A stretch of 64,000 nucleotides of DNA, taken from NCBI RefSeq assembly GCF_028640845.1, contig NC_080543.1:100065325-100129324 (forward strand), given 5' to 3'. Below, piece by piece: positions 44,340 to 54,674 of the stretch. How positions within the stretch are numbered: the first letter of the stretch is position 1; every line of letters begins with the position of its first letter. Source of the DNA: Ahaetulla prasina. Its lineage: Eukaryota > Chordata > Lepidosauria > Squamata > Colubridae. The position numbers were made by a program, and so were the translations under genes. The notes below the pieces were generated by a model. That model saw nothing but the letters and a program-made list of their open reading frames with translations. It was not told where the DNA came from and made no database searches.

Positions 44340-46404
44340 AATATGTTTTAGATACAATCATAAAATGTGGATAAAAATATCTGAAAATGATTAGAATAGC
44401 AGTCTTTTCCTTCCAGTAATTAAACCAATTAATCAGTTTTCAGGTGCCTCTCTCTCTTTTCTAGATCCTTTGTTTTTATAGTCCAAACTCTATATCTTTT
44501 TTTTAAAAAAAATGAAAGGACATTTTTATTTTGTCAGGGTGGAAAGAGTGTATTAAACAAAGGGTGTATTTAACTGTAGATAAAACCACTGTTATTTATC
44601 TAAAGACTCTATGTGCTATGTGCCGTGTTTTGCTCCTGGGTTTATCTCATAATACTAGTTACGCTGCCAAAACTCTGACACATTTTATTAATATTTATCA
44701 TTCACCAGTAATTTTCAGTAAATTAAATAATTTAATTATGCATCACTTGTTGTGCTCCTTCGTGTTTTCATCTTTCACTCTGCAAATGTCTTCTGTAGTT
44801 TAAGCTGGATTTTTATAATTCTCATATGGCTGGAAGAAACAGATTAAAGCAGCTGATGTTAAAAGTTAAATGTGCCTTTCCTTTCACAGAGGAAAATGCA
44901 ATCAGGATTTCCGTTGAAAAGGAGTTTAATGAAGATTCATTTCCCTTGTTTCAAATTCAAGCAACAAACAATGGCGTACTTCTGCTTTTGATCAACCTGT
45001 TTATTGTTATTGTCAAGTAGATAAAAGTAAAAATGATCCAGATTTGGCAGAACTGAATGAAAAGAGGTGTGATATTAATTATCAACTGCCTTGTGATGTG
45101 ACCTTGGATACACCTTTATTTGGAAATGAGAGGCAATTCTGTTACCTTATCTGAATGAAATTCCTATTTGCAAAAACATATTTGGTGTATTCAAACATGA
45201 CATTTTTTGGCATCTAAGCAAATGCAGAATAATAGAGATCTATTGCTGCAAAACAGAAGTCTTTTGCAAAGTCAAATAAATTATGGGAGCTTGTTAAAAG
45301 AGATCCCAAACTCATTTCTGGCCTCATTTTCCCATTCACTTTTCCAGAATTGATGAAAGCTGATTATGTTAAGGAACAGACTGCTGTTATTCCACCATCA
45401 GTCTGGCAGGAACTATGAAATAAAACTCTAGTAGAATAAATTTGCTCCCAATCTCATCTTGTTTTAACTGACAAATGTTGGCCAATTCCTATAAAACATT
45501 CATTAAGGTTTCCTTAAGTAACTATAAACCAAGCACTTAAAAGTACACAATGGAATGGAGCAAACGTAAACTCTTTAAGTGTATATTAGATTTCTTCATT
45601 AATCAATGAATTACATATGCTGCAATGATATGCATGTTGGTACATTAATATGAATATCAGCAGAAAATCTTCACTCAATATGCACATATTGCATGTTCCA
45701 TGCATTTGAATGACCCTGTGTGAGCCCTTCTTTCTGAAAAAAATGGACTTAGCATGTTTATTGTGATTCAGTGAGGAACTGCAGATCTTCCTTGAGATGC
45801 CTCTTTTATAGCAAAGCCAAGCTTACCTCTGCAGGATACGTAAAATGAGTTCACACATTGCAAAGATTTCTTTCTCTCTTGTAGTGCTCTCATTTTTTTT
45901 ACCAGTACATTGAACTTAAGAAAATGTATTTCTTTGTGCAGTTTATGTTACAGTTATTGAAGGTTGTTGGCATTAGAAGACTAATGTACTGCTCTTTGAC
46001 TACTCTAAGCCAAATCTTCCCTTTGGCCACACTACTAACAGAAGCTTCAAATTCTAGTGCATCATTATGCACTTCTCTGGGTTGTATCAGCATGCCTGAG
46101 GAGAGGAGGGTGCAGCCGGTACATTGTTCTGGGGCCCATGGAGCTCAAAAGAGGCCCATGAAAGGGAAATATTTTTTAAAAAAATTACAAAACCAAATTT
46201 TTAAAAAGAAAAACAATACTGAATATATACTTCATGCTCTGTACTTTGTATGTATATCAAAACCGCCTTGCAGCCTTGTTTGACATAACATTTATTAATC
46301 TGAAACTCAGTGAACAGTTATTTATGTAATTTATTGAATTTTAATTTCATTACCTATTTAAGTTTGCAAAATTAGTTTCATTTCATTTATGAATATATTT
46401 TCTA
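44340..46404. other. Unique stretch, no gene recognised
   Basis: Chance frames only; no repeat family recognised. Confidence 0.4.
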
Positions 46405-46680
46405 TTTCATTTCAGTTTATGAATGGTTATAAAATGTCACCTCAAAAATCTGGAGCTTTATTTTCATCATGTGGATGTCACACACTTAATTTGTTTGGAA
46501 ATGATGTCACAGAATGCATTCCTGAAGCCGTAACATTTTGGAACTGTACAAACTGTTTACAACCTGTTTAGTTCTAGTCCACAGTGATGGGAAATCTTGG
46601 AGAAGTGTATCGGCTATTCTCTTCACACCATGTCTAACACACAATGGTCAGACTGTTTGCAAGTATGTTTGAATGTAATT
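46405..46680 (+). pseudogene. hAT/ZMYM-type transposase fragment
   Basis: YKMSPQKSGALFSSCGCHTL and NLFGNDVTECIPEAVTFW resemble the block CxxHSLNLV...A of hAT-like transposases and ZMYM1-type proteins. After one stop another frame gives WEILEKCIGYSLHTMSNTQW, similar to their RWEILK...SLSxTRW block. No terminal repeats or other domains were found, so this is a processed or decayed remnant. It could also be a relic of a ZMYM-like gene copy. Confidence 0.6.
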
Positions 46681-47092
46681 AATAAATGTACAATTATGAC
46701 ATTATTAATTTATGTGTCCATGTGTAGGTGAGGGGGCCAATATTAGTCTTGTTCCAGCACTTAATAATCCTCTTGGTGGCCCTGTGTATCAGTTGAAATG
46801 GGTTCTATCTTAATGTGGCACTAAGGGGTGGGGGGGCTGAATCCCCAAACACATTCAGCCATCCAATCTTACCTCAGTGTGTTTCTTTCCCTCTTATTGT
46901 TTGAGACAAACTCAGCATCTATCATCACCAGAGTTTGCAAGCACTCCATGAAGACAATGATTATCTGCCTTTCCTTTACCATGTGCCCATGGACAAAACC
47001 TGACTCCCTTCCTGCCTCCAAACTTTGTCAAATATATCTGACTTGCTTCACAATGAAGCTTGGTGAATGCCTCTCTCTTCACTTTCTGCATT
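46681..47092. other. Unique spacer
   Basis: A G8 run near 46830; otherwise nothing recognised. Confidence 0.4.
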
Positions 47093-47850
47093 TATTTATT
47101 TATTTATTTGTCACAACAGTATATATAAGCATAAGCATGAAAAACTATACTATATAAAGCATATATATAATCATAAGAATGTAATAACTATATGAAATTG
47201 GATACTATCAAAGGAAACATTAGGACAGGAACGATAGGCACGTTGGTGCTCTTATGCATGCCCCTTACAGACCTCTTAGAAATGGGGTGAGGTCAATAGT
47301 AGATAGTTTTTGGTTAAAGCTTTGGGGATTTTGGGAAGAGACCACAGAGTCTGGTAGTGCATTCCAGGCATTAACAACTCTGTTGTTGAAGTCATATTTT
47401 CTGCAATCAAGATTGGAGCGGTTCACATTAAGCTTAAATCTATTGTGTGCTCGTGTATTGTTGTGATTGAAGCTGAAGTAGTCTTCAACTGGAAGGACGT
47501 TGTAACAGATGATTCTATGAGTTAAACTCAGGTTGTGTCGAAGGCGGCAGAGTTCTAAATTTTCTAAACCCAGGATTTCAAGTCTGGTAGTATACGGTAT
47601 TTTGTTTAATCAGAGGAGTGGAGAACTCTTCTTGTAAAATATTTCTGGACACACTCAATCGTGTTAATGTCCGAAATGAGGTATGGGTTCCAGACAGGCA
47701 AGCTGTATTCAAGAATTGGTCTAGCAAATGTTTTATATGCTCTGGTTAGTAGTGTAGTGTTTCTGGAGAAGAAGCTACGCAATATTAAGTTTACAACTCT
47801 TAAAGCCTTTTTTGCGATGTAGTTGCAGTATGCTTTGTTACTTAGATTGC
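47093..47850 (-). mobile_element. LINE family A, 5'-truncated copy
   Basis: (AAAT)n tail at 47093-47110, 3' UTR shared with 14280-14400 (AGGACAGGAACGATAGGCAC), then C-terminal coding: AYCNYIAKKALRVVNLILRS, FARPILEYSLPVWNP, RVLHSSD. Homology ends near 47850. Frames are broken near 47605. Confidence 0.92.
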
Positions 47851-47984
47851 CGGTATGCATGCGCATTTTCCCAAGAGGGCTGCTTAACCACCAAGGTTGT
47901 ATTCTGGAGGAATAAGGTCTACTGAATTGTGTGAGAATTAATAAAGAACTTTAAGCTTCTTTAATTAATAAAGAACATACATGC

Positions 47985-48489
47985 TGTTGTGCCTTGCCCG
48001 CCCCCCTCTCCGCAGCCTGGCCCCTCCCATCTCCTATTATCTGAGCCAGAGACTGATAGTGAAGAAGAATGGCCTGGCATGCCTCCCACCCCCAGCCCTG
48101 GATCATGCCCGGACAGACTGAGCAAATAAACCTCCCCCCCACAGCGTGTGAGCAAGAAGCCAGCCACGAGCTAGAATTGCCGGCAGCTGACAAAATGTGG
48201 ACAGATCCCCACTTCCAGAGAATGGAGAGGCGACGTCAGCAAAAGGAAGGGAGGGGCAGGCCTGGATAAGTGCTGAGTCATGGAGCCACACCCCATGGCC
48301 TATATAAAGGATCTGCTTTTTGGCATTCCTTGAGTCAGGCAAAGTCTAATCTGGTTGCTGAAGTCACATCTTGGATTCCTGCCTGCCCTGAGAACTCTGA
48401 CAGGAATTTGGCAAGCTGCAGAGGCTTCATGATCACGCTTGATACAGACTTCCCAGACCCGGCTGTCAGAGGAGGAGTGGGACACGACA
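47985..48489 (+). mobile_element. Solo LTR 5
   Basis: Starts TGTTGTGCCTTGCCCGCC and ends GGGACACGACA, 505 bp, with exact CATGC at 47980-47984 and 48490-48494. A consensus TATA box lies at 48301-48308. From base 2 the frame is open for about 48 codons, includes SEPETDSEEEWPGMPPTPSP, and ends at a TAA near 48130. It is the only one of the six solo LTRs on the plus strand. Confidence 0.93.
48301..48308 (+). promoter_or_regulatory. TATA box of solo LTR 5
   Basis: TATATAAA within CCTATATAAAGG, 317 bases into the LTR, where U3 would meet R. Likely start about 25-30 bases downstream by analogy with other LTR promoters. Confidence 0.7.
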
Positions 48490-48494
48490 CATGC

Positions 48495-48786
48495 CAGAGG
48501 TGGGTTTCAGCAGGTTCTGACCAGTTCTGGAGAACCGGTAGTGGAAATTTTGAGTAGTTCGGAGAACCAGTAGTAAAAATTGTGACTGGCCCCACCCCCA
48601 TCTATTCTCTGCCTCCCGAGTCCAGCTGATCAGGAGGGAATGGAGATTTTGCAGTAACCTTCCCCTGGAGTGGGATAGAAATGGAGATTTTACAGTATCC
48701 TTCCCCTGCCAACCCACCAAGCCATGCCATGCCCACCAAGCCACAGCCACAGAACCAGTAGTAAAAAATTTTGAAACCCACCACTG
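48495..48786 (+). mobile_element. hAT-type MITE, copy 5
   Basis: Starts CAGAGGTGGGTTTCAG and ends TGAAACCCACCACTG. Flanks ACACATGC (48487-48494) and ATACCTGC (48787-48794) agree at 6 of 8. Internal GGAGAACCGGTAGTGG and CCATGCCCACCAAGCC blocks are family typical. It landed exactly at the right end of solo LTR 5. Confidence 0.9.
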
Positions 48787-49254
48787 ATACCTGCACATAG
48801 TTTTCTGCCCTCTTATAAATAAATCAGTACAAGAAGTCTTCACAATTTTCTCAAAATTTCTCTTCACCTTCACAAGGTATTTTGAAAACAAATTCTCTTT
48901 CTTCAAACTGAATGAGGAAAAAAATTATTGAAAATATTTCTGCATGGTATAGATACAAGATTTTGAAGAGCTTGTGAAAGGATTTTTTTTAATCTATTCA
49001 GTTTAGTATAATAAAAAAAACTTTAAATAATGGTAATTGCAAAAAGCATGAATGCTGTTCTGTCTCCTTCCCCACCTCGGAGTAACGAGCTGGCCTTCAG
49101 CCAGTGGATTCATGGCTCTTATCAGTCCTGGAGGAGAAATCGCAGCTGCTTGCCAAAGTTCAAACAAATGACTCGCAGAGTAAGACTTCAGCTCTCTTTG
49201 AAACGGTTCAGCTAATCTTTTGCTCCCCGTGGAGTGTGAGCAGTCCCAAAGCTT

Positions 49255-49262
49255 CTTATATA
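49255..49262 (-). promoter_or_regulatory. TATA box of solo LTR 6
   Basis: TATATAAG in GGATATATAAGAAGC on the minus strand, downstream of the U3 acidic frame and of the LINE insert. Confidence 0.65.
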
Positions 49263-49324
49263 TCCTGTGGGGTGGGGCAGGAGCTGCCTCTCTAATCTTC
49301 TGAAGCACGGGTTAATCCAAGCTT

Positions 49325-49370
49325 GATTATTATTATTATTATCAGCTGGGTCTGAAGGCGTAGCCTGAGA

Positions 49371-49401
<31 letters not shown>
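49325..49401. repeat. (ATT)n and (AAT)n runs facing each other
   Basis: ATT units at 49325-49342 and AAT units at 49370-49401, separated by about 28 bases. The second is the tail of the LINE B insert; the first is of unknown origin. Together they form an inverted repeat. Confidence 0.85.
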
Positions 49402-49450
49402 TTTTAATTTTTATACCGCCCTTCTCCCGAAGGACTCAGGGCGGTTAACA
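49370..49450 (-). mobile_element. LINE family B 3' fragment inside solo LTR 6
   Basis: Contains the 3' hairpin (49415-49445, perfect stem) directly before an AT-rich spacer and (ATT)n on the minus strand. Only about 80 bp of the LINE was inserted. No clear target duplication was found. Confidence 0.85.
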
Positions 49451-49721
49451 GAGGAAGGGAGGAATCAGGGGATGACGGCCTCATTACGTCCTCCGACTGG
49501 CCTGGTTCTGGCTCCTGGAGATGGGCCAAAGGCATCGGTGCTCCCGAGGTAAGCCTTACTGGCCCTTCCCCCTCAGTCTCAGAGTCACTTTCGGGCATGG
49601 GGCCAGGTTCAGGGGCTGGAGTCACAACAAATGCATAGTAATATTTTTCAGGTCTTTCCCTAAATCTGAACCATATTTATTCATGTAGCATATAGTTACA
49701 AAGCTTTGTTGATGACTCTAT

Positions 49722-49830
49722 CAGGGGTGGGTTCTACTTACCTTTACTACAAGTTCACAATAGGAGCGCACACGTGTGCCTGCTTTGCATGCACATGCAC
49801 TTCTGCACATGCACAGAAGACTCTATGTAT
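49722..49830 (+). mobile_element. hAT-type MITE, 5' part only
   Basis: Starts CAGGGGTGGGTTCTAC, then TTTACTACAAGTTCACAAT and GAGCGCACACGTG with repeated GCACATGCAC. The opposite end is missing. The left end relates it to copy 5. Confidence 0.6.
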
Positions 49831-50626
49831 TAAAGTAAAATCTTTTTGAACTAGCAGAAGTGTATGTATATATTTTCCCTGTTAAACTAACTGCTTACAG
49901 TAATTTTGTATTAGAAGTGTGTTATGTCAGGTACAGGGTTGATATATGATCCTGTCATAATAGGTAACAATTTGGTTTATCCTCTTTAATTCTCCTGCCA
50001 CCATTTCATAATCATATCTCTCCATACCAGAGACTCCAAAATGAGCAGCGTTGACAGCCAGGATATATAATAACATGAAGCTCACACCTTGAAATCGCTA
50101 GAAACATTTCTTTAGTCCAGGGCAATCTGCAGAAAAGTGACTTGCTAATCTTGGGATACAAGTTGTATTATAGAAAAAATATCTAAATCCTACAGTGATG
50201 GAAGTTCCCCCATTTTGTTTTCTAATTAAAATATTTCCAATTCTTCTCAAATACCTTCATAGAAACATAGAGAGTATTTGAAATTTTAAAAATTAGGGAA
50301 TGAAACAGAATGCAGACTTTGAATGCTTAGCTCTTAAATTTTGATTAGGACTGAGTATTCCAACATTGTTGTTTTGCCATGGTGGTTGTCCCATAGGATC
50401 TACCACTCTATACCTATCTATCTACAAAGGCCATTTTCTTACATGAAAAAATAGCTGGTGCTACATAATTTCTCTTTTTTCTCTCACCCATGCAAGGTTC
50501 AGTAATTTACATTACTGCCTTTAGTTAATACCAAGTGTGAGTCTATGGCACCTTGTTATTCCCATTCTAAAAAAATGACATTTCTGAATAGGAATACCCA
50601 CTTTATTCCTCACTAGACATTAAGGC
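49831..50626. other. Unique stretch, no gene recognised
   Basis: No repeat or gene recognised. Confidence 0.4.
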
Positions 50627-50786
50627 CATAGTTCCCAAATTGTGAACCCTGGCACCCTGGAACACGACAATGAATTCACAAAGGCACCATAAAAAATCCA
50701 TAATAAATGGAATTGTTAGTGAGTTTGCTGTGACACCACTTTTGGAACCCCTAGAGGTGTCATGAGTAGCAGTTTGGAAACCTTTT
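50627..50786. mobile_element. hAT-type MITE, decayed
   Basis: Left CATAGTTCCCAAATTGTG and right CAGTTTGGAAACC are imperfect inverted ends of the CAGTGGTTCCCAAACTG kind. Target duplication is unclear. Confidence 0.5.
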
Positions 50787-52480
50787 CCATAAGGGCATAT
50801 TGTCCAATTCTGTATTTAACCATCTGTATCATAAACACAGAACAATTACCTACTGATGGCCATATAATGAATGCAATAAATCCATTGAGATTCTATTCCA
50901 TTTGCTCAGCAAATGCAGAGGATGGTTGGATAAATGTAGATGGGCAAACTTAAAAAGTAGAATGTCTACCTAGGAATTCATACACTACTAAAATCATAAG
51001 GTACCTGCCATAGTTTCCTTGCTGTCTACAATTATATCAATATAATGTCTCTATCTTGTTCTATGGAAGGTGTGTTGCCTAATTGTGGAGCTCAAAATTC
51101 AACAAACAGAGGGTTAATTTATTATTTGTATTACAATAGTAGAAAAGAATGTTGCCTGTAGTGAATGAATTGACAGGAAGAAAGGAAATAAGGAAGAACC
51201 AATCTATTGCTTTCCTAGCCATTGGCAAAATTTCACCAATGTCTAGCTGCTAAAAACAATTTCTTTGCAAGCAAGGACACTGCACTGAATGCAGACAACA
51301 AAGCTTTGTCAAAGTCAACAAACAAAAGGTGTTAAAAATAGAACATTCTGATTACACTCAAAGCAATGTGATGCATATACAATTTCTTGAACCAATAATA
51401 TTCTACCTGGACAAAAGATACATTAGAGAAAAGAGCAATTAGAGTAGCCTTGTGCAGCCTGATGCCATTAATTGGTCTCAGTATCTCCTATCAGTGTGGC
51501 CACCAATGTGTTTGTTTGATAGGAAGATGGGCATTGTTGCTCAAAACATTTATAGGACACTGGTTTGCAGAAAACTGGTTAAACAGGTTGCTTATACCCA
51601 GCCCAAATACTGAAGAATTTTCAGAACAATCATTTTGCACTAATTCCAAAAACTGCAAAATAATATTTAGGAGCTAGCATCTCTCCTTGCCCAGTTTTAA
51701 TCTGTAAAAAGGTGGGAGCATTAACTCACTTCAGGTATCTCCTATTGCAGTTAGAAATTGTAGTTCAAACTCAATGATTATCCCTGTTTCTGGCACTGAA
51801 AATTTTAACATCAATTTCTACCACAAGAGAAAGCCCCATAAATCAGGCCAGTGATTGTCATTCCCAATCTCTTTAGAAAAATAATTTCATTTTCCTTCAA
51901 ATGCAAAACAAACAATCAAAAAACACCTGCTCATATGTCAATCACATTAAAAGCATTCACACCCAGATTCTTCAGTTAACCTCCTTTGAAGAAAGAATTG
52001 CCTATTAATATCACAGTGAAATTGTTGTAAATGCACTTACTTTACTCCTGAGATAGTCAAGGAACTACTTGTGTAAGAGTTCTCTGCTACTTGCAAGCTT
52101 CCTAGGCACCAACACATCAGTTGAAGTTCAAGACAACACTTCAACTTTCCCTGAAATTTTCTCAAGCGACTGAATGACGGAGAGCCATCCAATTGACCAT
52201 GAAAGGTGGGAGACCCAGAAACAAAAGCATATTTCCCACTCTTGGTTTATCACAACAAAAGGAAATGCAAACAAAGCTGGAAATGAGGCAGAAAAAAAGT
52301 TGTGATTCAAACGGGAGAACTAATTTCAGCACAGCTTCAGAAGCAAGCTTCATATAGAACAGCAGAATCCTTGATGCTCCCTGACCTTTGCTGTTTGCTT
52401 ATGTGCCAGAAAGTTATTTTTTTACTTCTAGGACCACATAGATATATTTTACTTTCACAATGATTCTTTAATCTGGTCCT
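50787..52480. other. Unique stretch, no gene recognised
   Basis: Only chance frames; no element recognised. Confidence 0.4.
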
Positions 52481-53110
52481 TTAGCTCTTCCATTGGTGTA
52501 CCCATCATCACTGCAACTGAGAACATTCACCTTGCTGATGGTTATCCCCTTTTTCTTATCATTTCCACCTTTCCCAGCACTAGAGCATTTTCCAGAGAGC
52601 TGAGTCTTCACATAATGTGTCTGATGTAGAATTCTTGTGGTTTAAGTGAGAATGCTGGGTTGATTTGCTCAATGATCCATTGGACTGTTTCCTTGCTGTC
52701 CATGGTATTCTCAAGAGTCTTCTCCAACACCAAAGTTCAAAAGCATCAATAGACCCCTATCTTGCTTTTTCAAAATCCACATTTCATTTCCATACAGGGT
52801 CACAGGGAAAACCATGATTTGCACAATTCTGTATTTTGAGGGTATAGATGCATTGGAAGATCCAATTCCACATTGGAATTTCTTGTCTGAAATCTTCTTG
52901 GCTGCTCTAGCAAATGCTAATCTGTGGCATATTTCTTGAGTGCTTGTTCCTTTATTGATGATGGTTGATCTTAAAAGGCAGAAACTATTTACCACTTTGA
53001 TATCTTCATTGCCAGTTCTAAGACATGTTGTTTTATTGCCATTGGTTTAGTCTTGTTTCTTTGAGTCCCTTTTATTTTACTGTGCTCTGACTTTTAGTAG
53101 TAGGGTTTTC
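52481..53110 (-). mobile_element. Non-LTR retrotransposon C-terminal remnant
   Basis: A 94-residue minus frame contains TIINKGTSTQEICHRLAFAR, SKYRIVQIMVFPVTLYGNEM and WILKKQD, the post-RT block with the YGCESW motif (here YGNEMW). It resembles RTE or Vingi-type LINEs and is clearly different from the Bov-B copy at 10.3-10.8 kb. The downstream part (52500-52700) continues the homology in shifted frames. Confidence 0.7.
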
Positions 53111-54674
53111 AGACCCTTTGTAATTTTGGTTATCAGGGTAGTATCACCAGAACAACATGGGTTGTTTATATTTCTTCCTCCATACTCATCCTCTTTCAGG
53201 ACTAATAATTAGGAAATAAATATTTGGAGAAAATTTCATTGTATATTTGAATCAAGTCAGAACTTGAGGGGTTCATTTCTAGTTTGCGCCTAAAAAGTAC
53301 ATATTTTTAACGGAAGGACAGCAGCAAAGAGACAGTTTTGCTGATAACACAGAGCATCTTTCTTAGTTAAAGTATAAGATAGCAAAACTGCAGCCTCAAA
53401 GGATCACCTAAATTGACTACATGTTCTGCCTGACTGCTCTGAGAAAAACAAATCTGAGAGAAGTCTGTAAATCTCCAGTGTTCTATCATCTAAAGGATTT
53501 TAAATCTAAGAGAACTGCCCCTGGAAGTTTTCACTACCCAGAGTAATAAAGGGTTTCTAGGACAACTAATAGTGTTGTGTAATGAGAATCTATTCAAACT
53601 AAACAATAGCCTATTATGGGGACTACAGTCAAATCTTAAAGTATTATCATGTAGGGGTTAGGGTTAGGAATGGCAGAACCCGGGGACAGAGTGAAAAGAG
53701 GGATCAGCCTAGAATCCCTGCATAGCTACAAATAACCTATGTCCAACTCCCCCCGCCTTTGACATTGATCCTTATCTAACTTTAACCAGGAGCTGATCAT
53801 TAGTTGCAAAGATTCCTGTGCATAGGCTTTTAGCAATAAATCACTTAATTGAACCTTCATGGTCTTTTGCACCTGACACAACAGGCTATATTCCTTTTTT
53901 CATTCAGGCCTCTGTCTAATTATTATAATTAGATATTTAAGAGCATAACAGTGAGCATGTGATAATCTTTTATACATGATTACTCTAGGGGAAAATCATG
54001 TAACACTGGGATCAGAAAGATGGTTGTCTCTAATGCACTTCTAGGGAGTGCAATGTCCATAGCAGTTTCCCTTCCACCATGATGCAGAAGAGCATTATGC
54101 CTTTTCCTACAAGAGATGAAAGCATAGGCAATGTAGGAACTGGTCCTGTCAAAATTAACTATGGAAAATTTAAATGGCTGGCCCTGATGCATCCCATTCC
54201 TGTGTGAGGAAAACTACTGGAAAGGTTTGGGTCCACCAAGCACAATCTTGTCCTCATTTTAAATGCTAGTGGTCCCCCACACTTTAATTCTGGAGTAATA
54301 CACAGAATTGACATCCAGAAGCTAAATTTCAAATGTGACTTCAGACATCGCTAGATCCTTCCTGTCTCTTCCAAGGGATCACTGAATCTGAATTTTAAAC
54401 TAAGTCTTCTGCTTTTTCAGAAACAAAAAACCCCACTGATCCCATTTCTATAAGGAGCCAGCATGATACATGACATGAGGTTCATAAAATGCTAGTCATG
54501 CATTAGTCAACAGATGTCTCTGCAGAAGGTTGATGTCCAATGCCTCCTGCAGCCCAATCTATGGAGGGCAATTCCTGGCAACTGGAGAGGAGGGGACATG
54601 TCCAAAGCAGCTTAGGTAGCAAACAGAAGATAATTACATCGCTTTTTATGTTATGGCAGTAAGCAATTGTTAAT
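53111..54674. other. Unassigned stretch, possible LTR end
   Basis: 53650-53880 has LTR-like features (AATAAATCAC, then CACCTGACACAACA), but no start or target duplication could be matched. GGGTTAGGGTTAGG at 53655 is too short to be a telomeric array. No gene recognised. Confidence 0.35.

Larger units (their letters stand above)
49056..49629 (-). mobile_element. Solo LTR 6, carrying a LINE B tail insert
   Basis: Minus strand starts TGTTGTGACTCCAGCCCC and ends GGGAAGGAGACAGAACA, with exact AATGC at 49051-49055 and 49630-49634. From base 2 the frame reads VVTPAPEPGPMPESDSETEG and stays open past 60 residues. A LINE B 3' fragment (about 49370-49450) interrupts the U3. TATA box TATATAAG at 49255-49262. 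Confidence 0.93.

Noticed and set aside
46370..46420. TTTCAG acceptor-like site before the transposase-like frame
   Set aside because: No matching upstream exon or donor; the downstream frame is broken by a stop and shift, so a spliced domesticated gene is not supported.
53655..53668. Interstitial telomeric repeat (also 63893-63908)
   Set aside because: Only about two TTAGGG or CCCTAA units each; expected by chance or within a MITE.
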